This document shows, one piece after another, positions 52,400 through 60,317 of a stretch of DNA of 63,502 nt. Every line of letters starts with the position of its first letter. Positions within the stretch are counted from its first letter, which is position 1. The notes under the pieces were generated by a model. The model saw only the letters and a program-made list of their open reading frames with translations, had not been told where the DNA came from and searched no databases. The position numbers and the translations under genes were made by a program. Source of the stretch: Candidatus Poribacteria bacterium (lineage in GTDB: Bacteria; Poribacteria; WGA-4E; WGA-3G); NCBI GenBank assembly GCA_022394775.1, contig JAGFCB010000037.1, positions 1 to 63,502 of the forward strand, written 5' to 3'.

Positions 52400-53074
52400 A
52401 TGAAAGCCTATGCTGTTACAGGTCTCATTATTATTACTGCTACGATCGCACTTTACCTCTATGTCTGGCACGACACAAAGAAATTTGAAGAGGGTCTCGG
52501 TCCATTGTCAGAGAGAGACACCGTGAAAGCGGCACCATCGACATCTGCTGTTGATGGCGTGTCCCGACAAACCGTAGCTGAAACGGATCCCGCGGAACCA
52601 AACGAATCGGAACATGCACATCCACACGCTGTCCCTGATAGGCATGAAGATATCGCTGAAATGCCGTCTGAAGATATGTCAGCACCGGTGAGTGGTGCCG
52701 ATTTACCCCAGGCACCCGAGACACCGAACCAATCTGCCAAAAAGCAAAATAGAAAAATTCCTTGGGGTGAAGCAACAGTAGACCAACAAATCGCGAATAT
52801 GAGATCCTGGCTCGTCAAAAACCATGACAACACGGCAGAAATCGATGAATATTTGCGATTGCAAAGAATTTTCATGGAAAGTTCCTCGATATTTGTGAAC
52901 ATATCCCCCGAAGATTCTTTAAGGCATCTTGAACTTGCAGCGAAATTATATCCCGGAACAGGAAACGAGGCAGCATACCAGCGAGTATTGGAAGTGAGGA
53001 AGAGACTTAAAAATGGAACATTCCGCATAGATTTGGATAACGCTGAGGTCGTTCCGATTCCTATTAATCAATAG
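52400..53074 (+). CDS. membrane-anchored protein of unknown function
   Basis: A 224 aa protein. The N-terminal helix (VTGLIIITATIALYLYVW, residues 6-23) anchors it. A disordered stretch rich in Pro, Glu and Ala follows (about 30-115). A helical C-terminal region (about 118-205) has tetratricopeptide-like character (EDSLRHLELAAKLYPGTGNEAAYQRVLEVRKRL). AGGAGGTTTACC before ATG is a strong ribosome site. The STT3-like fragment starts four bases after the stop, so these genes were an operon. Confidence 0.75.
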   Translation: MKAYAVTGLIIITATIALYLYVWHDTKKFEEGLGPLSERDTVKAAPSTSAVDGVSRQTVAETDPAEPNESEHAHPHAVPDRHEDIAEMPSEDMSAPVSGADLPQAPETPNQSAKKQNRKIPWGEATVDQQIANMRSWLVKNHDNTAEIDEYLRLQRIFMESSSIFVNISPEDSLRHLELAAKLYPGTGNEAAYQRVLEVRKRLKNGTFRIDLDNAEVVPIPINQ

Positions 53075-53078
53075 TTTT

Positions 53079-53495
53079 ATGTTGACTTTACATCAGAAAA
53101 CGCTAACGGGGTTACTGCTCTTCTGTATCCTGTTCCTCACCTTCTGGATCCGCATTCAGGGTGTAGGACATCTTCCGGAAGGGAAACTATTCACCGCAAA
53201 CGATGCCTATCTCTATCACTGGCAGGCAAACACCATCGCTGAACACGGAAAACTCCCCGCCCGCGATATGCACCGCTGGCTGCCGATCGGTAGAGATAAT
53301 ACGCATCTGCTTTCACTGTACGCCTACGCCATTGCCTATATCCACAAAGTTTTTCCGTGGTGGTCTTTATTTTCTATGATTAGTGTCGCCCCGATCATTT
53401 CGCACTTCTTGACACACACACGACCTCCGATACACCCTCAGCAGGAGGTTCCACACGCCCCAATGCGTAAAGCCAAACGCTGTCCCACCTTCTAA
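53079..53495 (+). pseudogene. truncated STT3/oligosaccharyltransferase-like gene
   Basis: The first about 105 residues resemble the start of STT3/AglB-type membrane glycosyltransferases: a leading helix, then FTANDAYLYHWQANTIAEHG (the catalytic-loop region) and LPARDMHRWLPIGRD. After about PWWSLFSMISVAPIIS the sequence becomes Pro/His-rich nonsense (THTRPPIHPQQEVPHAP) and stops at 138 aa, while intact enzymes are several hundred residues long. It is best explained by a deletion. It may still be translated from ATG 53079. Confidence 0.65.
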
Positions 53496-53527
53496 CCCAC
53501 CAGCTTTTCCCACTGCCAACTGCCTCT

Positions 53528-53719
53528 TTGACAACGCCCGCATCGTTCTACCGCACTATCATTGCCAACAACCTCTTCCGTCCGCTCGGTTGGACACCAC
53601 CACGTCTGTCACCGCCATTGAATCCAAGCAAGGGACACTTCAGACAGGGGCAGCAGCGCACACTGAGACTCAACACTTCACTCTGGCTAAACACCTCCTA
53701 TACCAACCGACTCCAAATC
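53528..53719 (+). pseudogene. degraded fragments after the STT3-like gene
   Basis: A frame through 53528-53719 gives ASFYRTIIANNLFRPLGWTPPRL, which looks like a protein fragment, and the +1 shifted frame near 53600 gives TTTSVTAIESKQGTLQTG up to a TGA near 53725. This frame-broken mixture suggests remnants of one or two genes joined by deletion. The original function is not recognised with confidence. Confidence 0.35.
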
Positions 53720-53723
53720 AAAT

Positions 53724-53752
53724 TTGACTTTAGGCACAAAATATGGTATCAT
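53724..53752 (+). promoter_or_regulatory. sigma70-type promoter
   Basis: TTGACT at 53724-53729, a 17 nt spacer and TATCAT at 53747-53752, 29 nt before the CopD-like gene. Confidence 0.6.
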
Positions 53753-53780
53753 TTATCAAAAATTGGGATTCACAAAAATA

Positions 53781-54257
53781 ATGCGGGAGAGTGTAGAACT
53801 TGTCATCCGAAGCATCCACCTGATTGCAGCAATCATCTGGTTCGGCGGCGTACTCTTTTCTACCTTCATCGCTATGCCAATCCTGCGGCAAAATTTGCCA
53901 CCGCAAGACCTGTTAGCAGTCCACAACCGTTTTCGGACTTGGATACGATTGATGATTCATGTCCTGCTGACGACAGGCGCGATGGTATTCTTTATTGTTG
54001 CCCTAAATAACGGATTTTTCACGCAGCAGCGTGGTAGCGATTTCAAGATCTATGTGTTAACTTTCGTCGCGAAGTTTGCGGCGTTTGGACTCATGGCACT
54101 CTTTTGGGGGCTATATAGTTCGCTCTATCGGCGGCATCTTGAGGTTACGCCACCGGACAGCGAAGCGCATCACAACCAGAGTCCTTATATCAATGTATGG
54201 AGAGGTTTGACACTGATTGCAGGTTTAATCGTTTTCGCCCTCGCGATGCTCTTATAG
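53781..54257 (+). CDS. CopD-like four-helix membrane protein
   Basis: A 158 aa integral membrane protein with four hydrophobic helices: VIRSIHLIAAIIWFGGVLFSTFIAMPIL, IRLMIHVLLTTGAMVFFIVAL, a third near VAKFAAFGLMALFWGLY, and TLIAGLIVFALAMLL. The His in helix 1 and the Trp-Phe-Gly-Gly match CopD and related cytochrome-b-like families. ATG 53781 is favoured over 53724, which lies in the promoter. The next gene is a radical SAM enzyme, so a link to redox or tetrapyrrole metabolism is possible but unproven. Confidence 0.7.
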   Translation: MRESVELVIRSIHLIAAIIWFGGVLFSTFIAMPILRQNLPPQDLLAVHNRFRTWIRLMIHVLLTTGAMVFFIVALNNGFFTQQRGSDFKIYVLTFVAKFAAFGLMALFWGLYSSLYRRHLEVTPPDSEAHHNQSPYINVWRGLTLIAGLIVFALAMLL

Positions 54258-54398
54258 GACCAGTTCCGTGAAGGTTCATATACCTGTAATGCCCAAGGGT
54301 ATCCTTTTACAGGAAGCAATTTTTACGACTTACGTCAAAAGACTCCGACGAGATTTTCACAGCATTTACAACTACAAAACACATCAACCGAGCTAGGC

Positions 54399-55766
54399 AT
54401 GATTAAAAATACGAAAGTTCAGGCAGTCTCATGGAATATCACCCGATTGTGTAACCTGAAATGTACACACTGCTATCTCCCAGCAGGATTCGTAGACACA
54501 AACGAGTTAGGGAACGGAAACTTTCAACTATCTGATATTCAAGGTTCCACGGAATACGCACGTGAATCGGAATTAAGCCAATCCCAATGTTTCCGTGTCA
54601 TTGACGAGATCGCCGAAATCAATCCGCACATCCTCCTTATTCTCACTGGTGGTGAACCGTTATTACGCCCGGATATCTTGGAGATATCGAAGTATGCCTC
54701 CGATACCGGGTTTCTTGTTGTCATGGGCACAAACGGTGTCCTGCTCAACGACGCTGTGGTCGAGCAGATGCAACAGCACGGTGTCACCGGTGCAGGCGTG
54801 AGTCTCGACGCTATCCGACCAACAGATCACGACAAGTTTCGAGGGATGGAAGGCGCGTGGAAAGCAACGATGAACGGTGTTGAGGCACTCAAACGGGCAC
54901 AAATGGACTTCCTTGTTCAGACTTCGGTGACACAATGGAACTACGACGAAATTCCAAAAATCGTGGACTTCGCGTACCAGCTCGGTGCCAAAGTACTCAA
55001 CCTCTATTTCCTCGTCCGAACCGGTAGAGGTAAGACGGTAATGGATCTTACACCTACGCAGTATGAGAAGATGCTTGAGACAATGTTCGAGTTGCAAGCC
55101 GCCTATAAAGGGAAGATGCTCATCGCTGCAAAATGCGCCCCCCACTACAAGCGTGTTATCTATGGGCAACAATCCGACTCCGTCTTCCTGCAAGGTTATC
55201 CAAGCGGCACCTGTCCGTGTGGCATTTACTACTGTCGCATCACGCCTGAGGGTGAACTGACACCTTGCCCCTATCTACCCGTTAGCGTCGGAAACCTCAA
55301 AGACGAGAGTTTTGTTAAACTCTGGAATGAATCAAAAACTTTTCAGGACTTGCGGAACCGGGATATGCTCGAAGGGAAATGCGGCGTGTGTGAATTCAAA
55401 GAGGTGTGTGGCGGTTGTAGGGCACGTGCCTATGCCACTACTGGCAACTACCTCGCTGAAGATGCATCATGCGAATATGAACCCGGATCGTCTGCTACTG
55501 CTGATGCAGAGCAAAACAGTGCGTCGCCTGTTCAAATTGAGAAAAAGGTTGCTTTTGCAACGGAAACCGATTACGATTTACAGTGGACGGAAGCAGCAGA
55601 AGCAAGGTTAAAACGTGTACCATCATTTGCCCGCGGTATGGTCGTCAAAAGTGTCGAAAAGTACGCACGTGAACACGGTCACCGAGAGGTTACTCCGGAA
55701 CTCATGCAAGCCGTTAAGAAACGATTTGATAAAACCGGCATCCCATCTTTCCGACCAAAACGCTGA
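54399..55766 (+). CDS. radical SAM/SPASM protein with C-terminal PCP_red-like domain
   Basis: A 455 aa enzyme. The 4Fe-4S/AdoMet motif is CNLKCTHC (Cys18, 22, 25). LTGGEPLLRPD and VSLDAIRPTDHD follow. A SPASM region binds extra clusters (PSGTCPCGIYYCRITPEGELTPCPYLP, then CGVCEFKEVCGGCRARAY). After a linker, the last about 60 residues (WTEAAEARLKRVPSFARGMV and on to MQAVKKRF) match the PCP_red domain, named for a light-independent protochlorophyllide reductase subunit. The radical SAM part is closest to heme d1/AhbD-like enzymes. The substrate is unknown. Confidence 0.82.
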   Translation: MIKNTKVQAVSWNITRLCNLKCTHCYLPAGFVDTNELGNGNFQLSDIQGSTEYARESELSQSQCFRVIDEIAEINPHILLILTGGEPLLRPDILEISKYASDTGFLVVMGTNGVLLNDAVVEQMQQHGVTGAGVSLDAIRPTDHDKFRGMEGAWKATMNGVEALKRAQMDFLVQTSVTQWNYDEIPKIVDFAYQLGAKVLNLYFLVRTGRGKTVMDLTPTQYEKMLETMFELQAAYKGKMLIAAKCAPHYKRVIYGQQSDSVFLQGYPSGTCPCGIYYCRITPEGELTPCPYLPVSVGNLKDESFVKLWNESKTFQDLRNRDMLEGKCGVCEFKEVCGGCRARAYATTGNYLAEDASCEYEPGSSATADAEQNSASPVQIEKKVAFATETDYDLQWTEAAEARLKRVPSFARGMVVKSVEKYAREHGHREVTPELMQAVKKRFDKTGIPSFRPKR

Positions 55767-55772
55767 TGCAAA

Positions 55773-55800
55773 GTAGTAGGCACACGCCGCTGTGCCGTAG
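55773..55800. repeat. short GTAGTAGGCACAC hairpin
   Basis: GTAGTAGGCACACGCCG with CTGTGCCGTAG forms a hairpin (GGCACA/TGTGCC) 24 nt before the first PhyH gene. Relatives at 16685, 47867 and 58467. Confidence 0.45.
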
Positions 55801-55823
55801 CAACAACCGTATAGGAAATTTGT

Positions 55824-56549
55824 ATGCTAACTGCCGAACAGATAACATTTTTTCAAGAACACGGATACCTGATTCTTAAAAACCTCATTGATTTGGAAGT
55901 AATTGATGTATGGCGGACACAGGTTTGGAAGCATTTTAATTCCAGTTTTGAAACGCCGGAGACCTGGCCCAACGACTATGAAATTCCGGGATTCAAGTTC
56001 TCACCGGTCTTTGGACACTTGCCTGTGATGCAAGAGATTAGCGAGCAACTGGGTGGTGGACAATTTTTTACAGGTGGTGGCGGTTCACCTATTATCAAAT
56101 GGCCCAACCCCAAAGAAGCATGGGAAATGCCGAAGGACGGACACATCGACGCGTATGGTGCGGTTGCGGGTTGGAGTCCTTTTATGTTCGGCGCGACAAC
56201 CTATCTCTACGATGCTGAGCCTAACGGCGGTGCTTTCATCTTTTGGCCCCGAAGCCACCAGTCAACGCACAAGTACTTCCTCGAATATCCTGAGCAGATT
56301 GACGGCAGTTTCTACGATATTGAAGATTGGGGATGGCACGTGCTCTCAGATTTGTCGCCTGAAGGTCCTCGCGAATTTATTGGTGCCGCGGGTGATGTCG
56401 TCCTGTGGCACGCGTTTCTCTGCCACACCGGCTCAGAGAATGTAACAGATACCCCGCGTTTCGGTCTCTTCGCACGGTATGCCCATCAAAAAGCGGATGA
56501 GATTAAATACGAGATTCCAGAGGATCTCTGGAAATATTGGGCAATTTAA
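55824..56549 (+). CDS. phytanoyl-CoA dioxygenase family protein, copy 1
   Basis: A 241 aa Fe(II)/2-oxoglutarate oxygenase of the PhyH family. It opens MLTAEQITFFQEHGYLILKN, the family entry motif. The facial triad is visible as GHIDAY (His, Asp) and the C-terminal WHAFLCHTGSEN (His), with the 2OG-binding Arg in TPRFGLFARY. The downstream gene is a near-copy. The substrate is unknown; many relatives hydroxylate small molecules rather than phytanoyl-CoA. Confidence 0.88.
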   Translation: MLTAEQITFFQEHGYLILKNLIDLEVIDVWRTQVWKHFNSSFETPETWPNDYEIPGFKFSPVFGHLPVMQEISEQLGGGQFFTGGGGSPIIKWPNPKEAWEMPKDGHIDAYGAVAGWSPFMFGATTYLYDAEPNGGAFIFWPRSHQSTHKYFLEYPEQIDGSFYDIEDWGWHVLSDLSPEGPREFIGAAGDVVLWHAFLCHTGSENVTDTPRFGLFARYAHQKADEIKYEIPEDLWKYWAI

Positions 56550-56602
56550 GAGATGGTTGTCAGTTATCAGCCATCAGTCCTTTACGGATAGAGGAAACTT
56601 AG

Positions 56603-57322
56603 ATGCTTACAGCAGATCAGATTGCGTTTTTTCAGGAACACGGATACCTTATCCTTGAAAATTTTATTGATTCGGAGATAATTAACGGATGGCGGGAACA
56701 AATCTGGAAGCATTTCGATTCCAGCCTTGAAACGCCAGAGACTTGGCCCAACGATTATGTGGTTCAAAACTTCAGTTTTTCACCACTGTTCGGGCAACTG
56801 CCTGCAATGCAGGAGATTACTGAGCAGCTCGGTGGCGGACAATTTGCAGGCGGTGGCGGTTCTCCGCTCGTCAAATGGCCCAATCCTGAAGAAGCGTGGG
56901 CAATGCCGGGCAGCGGTCACATTGATGCATACGGTCCGGGGGGTTGGAGTCCATTTATGCTCGGCGCGACAACCTATCTCTATGATGTTGAACCCAATGG
57001 TGGTGCTTTCGTCTTTTGGCCCGGGAGCCACCAGTCAACACATAAATACTTCCTTCAATATCCTGAACAGATTGATGGCAGTTTTTACGACATCGAGGAT
57101 TGGGGATGGCACGTACTCTCAGATTTATCGCCAGAAGGTCCCCGCGAATTTACGGGTACCGCGGGCGATGTCGTCCTATGGCATGCTTTTCTCTGCCATA
57201 CCGGATCTGCGAATATAAGAGACATTCCGCGTTTTGGGATCTTTGCTCGCTATTCCCATCAAAAGCGGGAGGAGATCAAACACGAAATTCCAGATGACCT
57301 TTGGAAATATTGGGCAATTTAG
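56603..57322 (+). CDS. phytanoyl-CoA dioxygenase family protein, copy 2
   Basis: A 239 aa paralogue of the preceding gene, collinear over its whole length (MLTADQIAFFQEHGYLILEN to PDDLWKYWAI). The catalytic GHIDAYG, HAFLCHTGS and IPRFGIFARY are retained, so both copies look active. Differences lie in the centre and surface positions. The ATG has GAGGAAA ahead. The two genes form a direct tandem duplication separated by 53 nt. Confidence 0.88.
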   Translation: MLTADQIAFFQEHGYLILENFIDSEIINGWREQIWKHFDSSLETPETWPNDYVVQNFSFSPLFGQLPAMQEITEQLGGGQFAGGGGSPLVKWPNPEEAWAMPGSGHIDAYGPGGWSPFMLGATTYLYDVEPNGGAFVFWPGSHQSTHKYFLQYPEQIDGSFYDIEDWGWHVLSDLSPEGPREFTGTAGDVVLWHAFLCHTGSANIRDIPRFGIFARYSHQKREEIKHEIPDDLWKYWAI

Positions 57323-57532
57323 GTTTTTTAAATATTGGGTTTCTGCGCCGATTTGTCCGATGTCCAAATCGGGGTTCCGATGAAAAACAGCAAGCAACCG
57401 TAGCGCGTAATGTAATGGAGTGGTTTTTGGTAGAGGTATTTGCTTGGGTATTTCTGCTGATTTCTTCTGGATCTACGGAGCAAACCGTTTTTTATCCGAT
57501 ACACCTCACCGAACCGCAAGGAAATATAAAAA
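57323..57532 (+). repeat. 210 bp intergenic repeat after the PhyH gene
   Basis: It starts with GTTTTTTAAATATTGGGTTTC right after the PhyH stop and ends with ACCGAACCGCAAGG and AAATATAAAAA at 57508-57532. GTAGCGCGTAATGTAATGGAG matches the complement of the element at 39439-39584. The downstream gene has its own GAGGAGA between the repeat and ATG. Confidence 0.6.
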
Positions 57533-57542
57533 GAGGAGAAAC

Positions 57543-57956
57543 ATGAACGAACAAAACAGTGCAAACGAACGACTTACAGATGTAGAAGAACGCTTGACAC
57601 GTGTCGAAAACCTACTCGTCAGCATCAATGAGAAGTTAGCGCAGCGTCCTGATCTTGGTGCGGTAGACACCGAGAAGGCGGAAGCGTTCAAGGAGTGGGT
57701 AACCGATTACGTCTCAATGCGGTTACAGCAACTCGTGCCAGAGACATGCGACCATCCCGATGCAGCTGTGCTTCAGGACGGTCCATACCTTGATAACACT
57801 ACAGTGCCTTGCACAGAGGAAGTTGAACACCGGGTTAAACGGATACCGATCCCATTTGTCCGAGAGATGGTTGTCCAGCGTGTCGCTGAAAACGCACGGG
57901 ACGCTGGCGTTGAACGCGTAGATATTGATTTTTTCGAGAAAGCCGCTACATTTTGA
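57543..57956 (+). CDS. coiled-coil protein with PCP_red-like domain
   Basis: A 137 aa protein. Residues 8-36 form a coiled coil (ERLTDVEERLTRVENLLVSI). The C-terminal about 50 residues (EVEHRVKRIPIPFVREMVVQRVAENARDAG) line up with the PCP_red-like tail of the radical SAM protein at 54399 (WTEAAEARLKRVPSFARGMV). Two Cys (ETCDHPD, TVPC) may bind metal. ATG 57543 has GAGGAGAAAC; an upstream ATG at 57420 reads through the repeat. A shared domain with a radical SAM enzyme three genes upstream suggests a joint, unknown task. Confidence 0.75.
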   Translation: MNEQNSANERLTDVEERLTRVENLLVSINEKLAQRPDLGAVDTEKAEAFKEWVTDYVSMRLQQLVPETCDHPDAAVLQDGPYLDNTTVPCTEEVEHRVKRIPIPFVREMVVQRVAENARDAGVERVDIDFFEKAATF

Positions 57957-58029
57957 CAATGTGAAGCCACAGAGGAGTTCCCTCTGCCTAATTTTGATTG
58001 GAAGGACTTCTTAAAGGCGCCGATATAAA

Positions 58030-58425
58030 ATGGACTGGGTTTTTAATACCTTCTCAGAATACCTTGAAAACGACTTCAAAAAGCGGATCGGAAACGAGAA
58101 TCCGACTGTTTCGGACCTTTGGAAAGCCTTTCAAATGCTCTTTCCTGCAACTTCAGCGCAGCTCCTCGTACAGGAACCCGTGGGCAATACGGTGCGCTTT
58201 AAGGCGCTCGCGTTCTATCATGCAGACGAAATGGGTCCGTTAGTTGAAGCACCGTTGGAATATCTTAAACAGAATTTCGGGGGCGGTAAATTCAAAATCA
58301 ACTTCTATCACGGCATGCAGTTCATCGGCACGATTAATTTCAAGCCGGAGGGACCTGAAATTTGGCGCGAACTACCAGAACTGGAAGGAAATCCTACGAT
58401 TGACGAAACTGTAACAACTGCCTGA
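58030..58425 (+). CDS. small conserved-looking protein, function unknown
   Basis: A 131 aa soluble protein (MDWVFNTFSEYLENDFKKRI start, EGNPTIDETVTTA end) with mixed alpha/beta character and an FGGGKFKINFYHGMQFIGTI stretch. No cysteines or catalytic motif are visible. A CAGAGG/CCTCTG hairpin lies at about 57970-57987 ahead of it, and AAAGG is 13 nt before ATG. The family is not recognised. Confidence 0.6.
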   Translation: MDWVFNTFSEYLENDFKKRIGNENPTVSDLWKAFQMLFPATSAQLLVQEPVGNTVRFKALAFYHADEMGPLVEAPLEYLKQNFGGGKFKINFYHGMQFIGTINFKPEGPEIWRELPELEGNPTIDETVTTA

Positions 58426-58466
58426 AACAGGTGAACGACTTACACGCCAAACATGGCGCGAAAAGG

Positions 58467-58490
58467 AGCAGGCACACGGTATGTGCCGTA
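58467..58490. repeat. short GCAGGCACACGG hairpin
   Basis: GCAGGCACAC with GTATGTGCCGTA forms a hairpin (GGCACA/TGTGCC) that ends ten bases before the likely start of the next gene. Confidence 0.4.
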
Positions 58491-58499
58491 ATCAAAGAA

Positions 58500-58940
58500 A
58501 TGGATGTGAATCAACAACAGGAATTTGAGGAATGCCCCGCGTGTGAGAATACGAACCTCCGACGCTTGGACGGAAACTCATGGTTCTGCTTGGATTGCGA
58601 CTGGGATAACCTTACGATTATTCCGAAAGGCAACGACGAACTCATTACCTCCCTTCGGCACGGGGATGTCCATTCACGGCGGATCGCCGCCCAAGCGTTG
58701 ATTAATATCGGGGATGCCGATCGGCACCTCGCCACTATGATGGATACAAACGCACTCCTCGAAGCGTTAGACGACGAAGATGCCGATGTGCGTTATTTCG
58801 TCGCTGTTGCGCTCGGTAAACTCGAAGCAAGTCTCGGTCTCGGTAAATTGAAGCAGCTTGCCCGAGCCGATGCTTCCGCACTCGTACGCGAAGGGGCTAA
58901 AACAGCAGTCGAACAGATAGAATCACGACACACGGCTTAG
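58500..58940 (+). CDS. zinc-ribbon protein with HEAT repeats
   Basis: A 146 aa protein. The N-terminal zinc ribbon has CPACENT and WFCLDCDW (two CxxC pairs, residues 12-38). Two HEAT-like helical repeats follow (ELITSLRHGDVHSRRIAAQALINIGD and ALLEALDDEDADVRYFVAVALGKLE). ATG 58500 is the better start; the longer in-frame GTG at 58431 crosses the hairpin. Compare the HEAT-then-zinc protein at 31316, which has the modules in reverse order. Confidence 0.7.
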   Translation: MDVNQQQEFEECPACENTNLRRLDGNSWFCLDCDWDNLTIIPKGNDELITSLRHGDVHSRRIAAQALINIGDADRHLATMMDTNALLEALDDEDADVRYFVAVALGKLEASLGLGKLKQLARADASALVREGAKTAVEQIESRHTA

Positions 58941-58996
58941 CACACCAAGTTCCTACAGATGGATGGGGCGGATATAAGGAAAGATGCGTTTTTGGT

Positions 58997-59106
58997 GTAA
59001 TTAAAGTCCCCTGATAAGGGGCGCGGAATACCACACGGCATTCATACCGTTGATTCTGATTCTTTAGGGGGTTTAAAATACCGGAGTTACTGCTTTTTGC
59101 GTAAGT
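58997..59106. repeat. partial copy of the GGACTTACGCA MITE
   Basis: The right two-thirds of the element at 5130-5278 is present: AAAGTCCCCTGATAAGGGG, TTCATACCGTTGATTCTGAT, TTTTTGCGTAAGT. The left terminal AGGACTTACGCA is missing, so this copy is 5'-truncated and probably dead. It lies upstream of the Gfo/Idh/MocA gene. Confidence 0.7.
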
Positions 59107-59206
59107 GAGAATAAAAAACGGAAGCCCAAGCAACGCGCTGGGTTTATTTGATTGGGTGTTTCTTTTAGATATACGGAAAAGCACTTCAAATGCCAAATTT
59201 ACCCTG

Positions 59207-59232
59207 ACCGAACCGCAAGGAAATATAAAAAT
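59207..59232 (+). repeat. ACCGAACCGCAAGG repeat end before the oxidoreductase
   Basis: ACCGAACCGCAAGG then AAATATAAAAAT, directly followed by the ATG. AAGG is 12 nt before ATG, the same spacing as at 32581 and 35307. It is the only ribosome-site candidate. Confidence 0.6.
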
Positions 59233-60297
59233 ATGGAGAAAATTCGACTCGGTTATATCGGCTGTGGATTCATGGCACAGAAAGTCCATATCCCGAATTT
59301 CGTGAGTATTCCCGACTGCGAACTTATCGGACTCGCCGAGATGCGCACCGAACTCGGAAAAACAGTCCAGACCCGTTTCGGGATCCCCGAACTCTACCGC
59401 GACCACGATCAACTCGCACAAAACGCCGACATTGAAGCAGTAGCCGTATCCGCTGACTTCGCCTTACAGGGCGAAATCGCCAAAGACCTCCTCTTAGCAG
59501 GTAAACATGTCTTCATGGAGAAACCGATGGCTGTCTCCACTGAACAGGCTGAGGCGATCGTTGCAGCATCACAGAAGTCCGGCAAAAAGTTGATGGTCGG
59601 CTACATGAAACGCTACGATGCTGGCAACGAGATTGTTAAGGCGAAGGTGTCACAATTCCGAGAGACTGGCGAACTCGGACGCTTGACTTATGCCAGAAAT
59701 CACGGCTTCGGCGGGGATTGGGTCTGCAACCTTGACACCCACATGGACGGTACTGACGAACCCAAACCGAGCGCGCCCGTCAAAACCCCAGAATGGATAT
59801 CTGAGCAGTACCGAGGCTCTTATTTAGGGTACCTCCAGCAGTACACGCACAACATCAATCTCATGCGTTGGTTCCTTGATGCGGGCGACAAAGTCACCGT
59901 CAAAGCCGTCGATTTAGATGCAAACGGATACTCCGGCGTTGTCATCTTCGATATGGACGGCATCCGTGTCACACTCGAAACAGGACATGTTTCGCACTAT
60001 CGTTGGGACGAGCATAGCCAAGTCTATTTTGAAAATGGGTGGGTTCACACTTGGGCACCGCCGTTACTTTTGAAGAACACGCCTGCCGAGGTTGAAATCT
60101 ATCGCGCTGGCGAAGAACAGGAAATCACGCGCCCAATTCCGAGACCGAGTTGGACATGGGCATATCACAGGGAGGCGGAATACTTCGTCGCGAACATCCG
60201 CAACGATGAACCCTTCCGGTCTTCAGCCGAAGATACACTCACGGATGTCCGACTCTTTGAGGATATTTATCGCATCTTCATTGAACAACAAAAATAG
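59233..60297 (+). CDS. Gfo/Idh/MocA family oxidoreductase, second
   Basis: A 354 aa NAD(P)-dependent dehydrogenase. The Rossmann motif is LGYIGCGFMAQKVHIPNF (about 6-23), then VAVSADFALQGEIAKDLL and the family EKP motif (MEKPMAV, about 96). The C-terminal domain has GYLQQYTHNINLMRWFLD, in which the His-Asn region lies near the active site. ATG 59233 fits the Rossmann N-terminus, and an upstream start at 59152 reads through repeat sequence. The substrate is probably a sugar derivative. Confidence 0.88.
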   Translation: MEKIRLGYIGCGFMAQKVHIPNFVSIPDCELIGLAEMRTELGKTVQTRFGIPELYRDHDQLAQNADIEAVAVSADFALQGEIAKDLLLAGKHVFMEKPMAVSTEQAEAIVAASQKSGKKLMVGYMKRYDAGNEIVKAKVSQFRETGELGRLTYARNHGFGGDWVCNLDTHMDGTDEPKPSAPVKTPEWISEQYRGSYLGYLQQYTHNINLMRWFLDAGDKVTVKAVDLDANGYSGVVIFDMDGIRVTLETGHVSHYRWDEHSQVYFENGWVHTWAPPLLLKNTPAEVEIYRAGEEQEITRPIPRPSWTWAYHREAEYFVANIRNDEPFRSSAEDTLTDVRLFEDIYRIFIEQQK

Positions 60298-60317
60298 AGG
60301 ACTGAAAACTAATAAAA

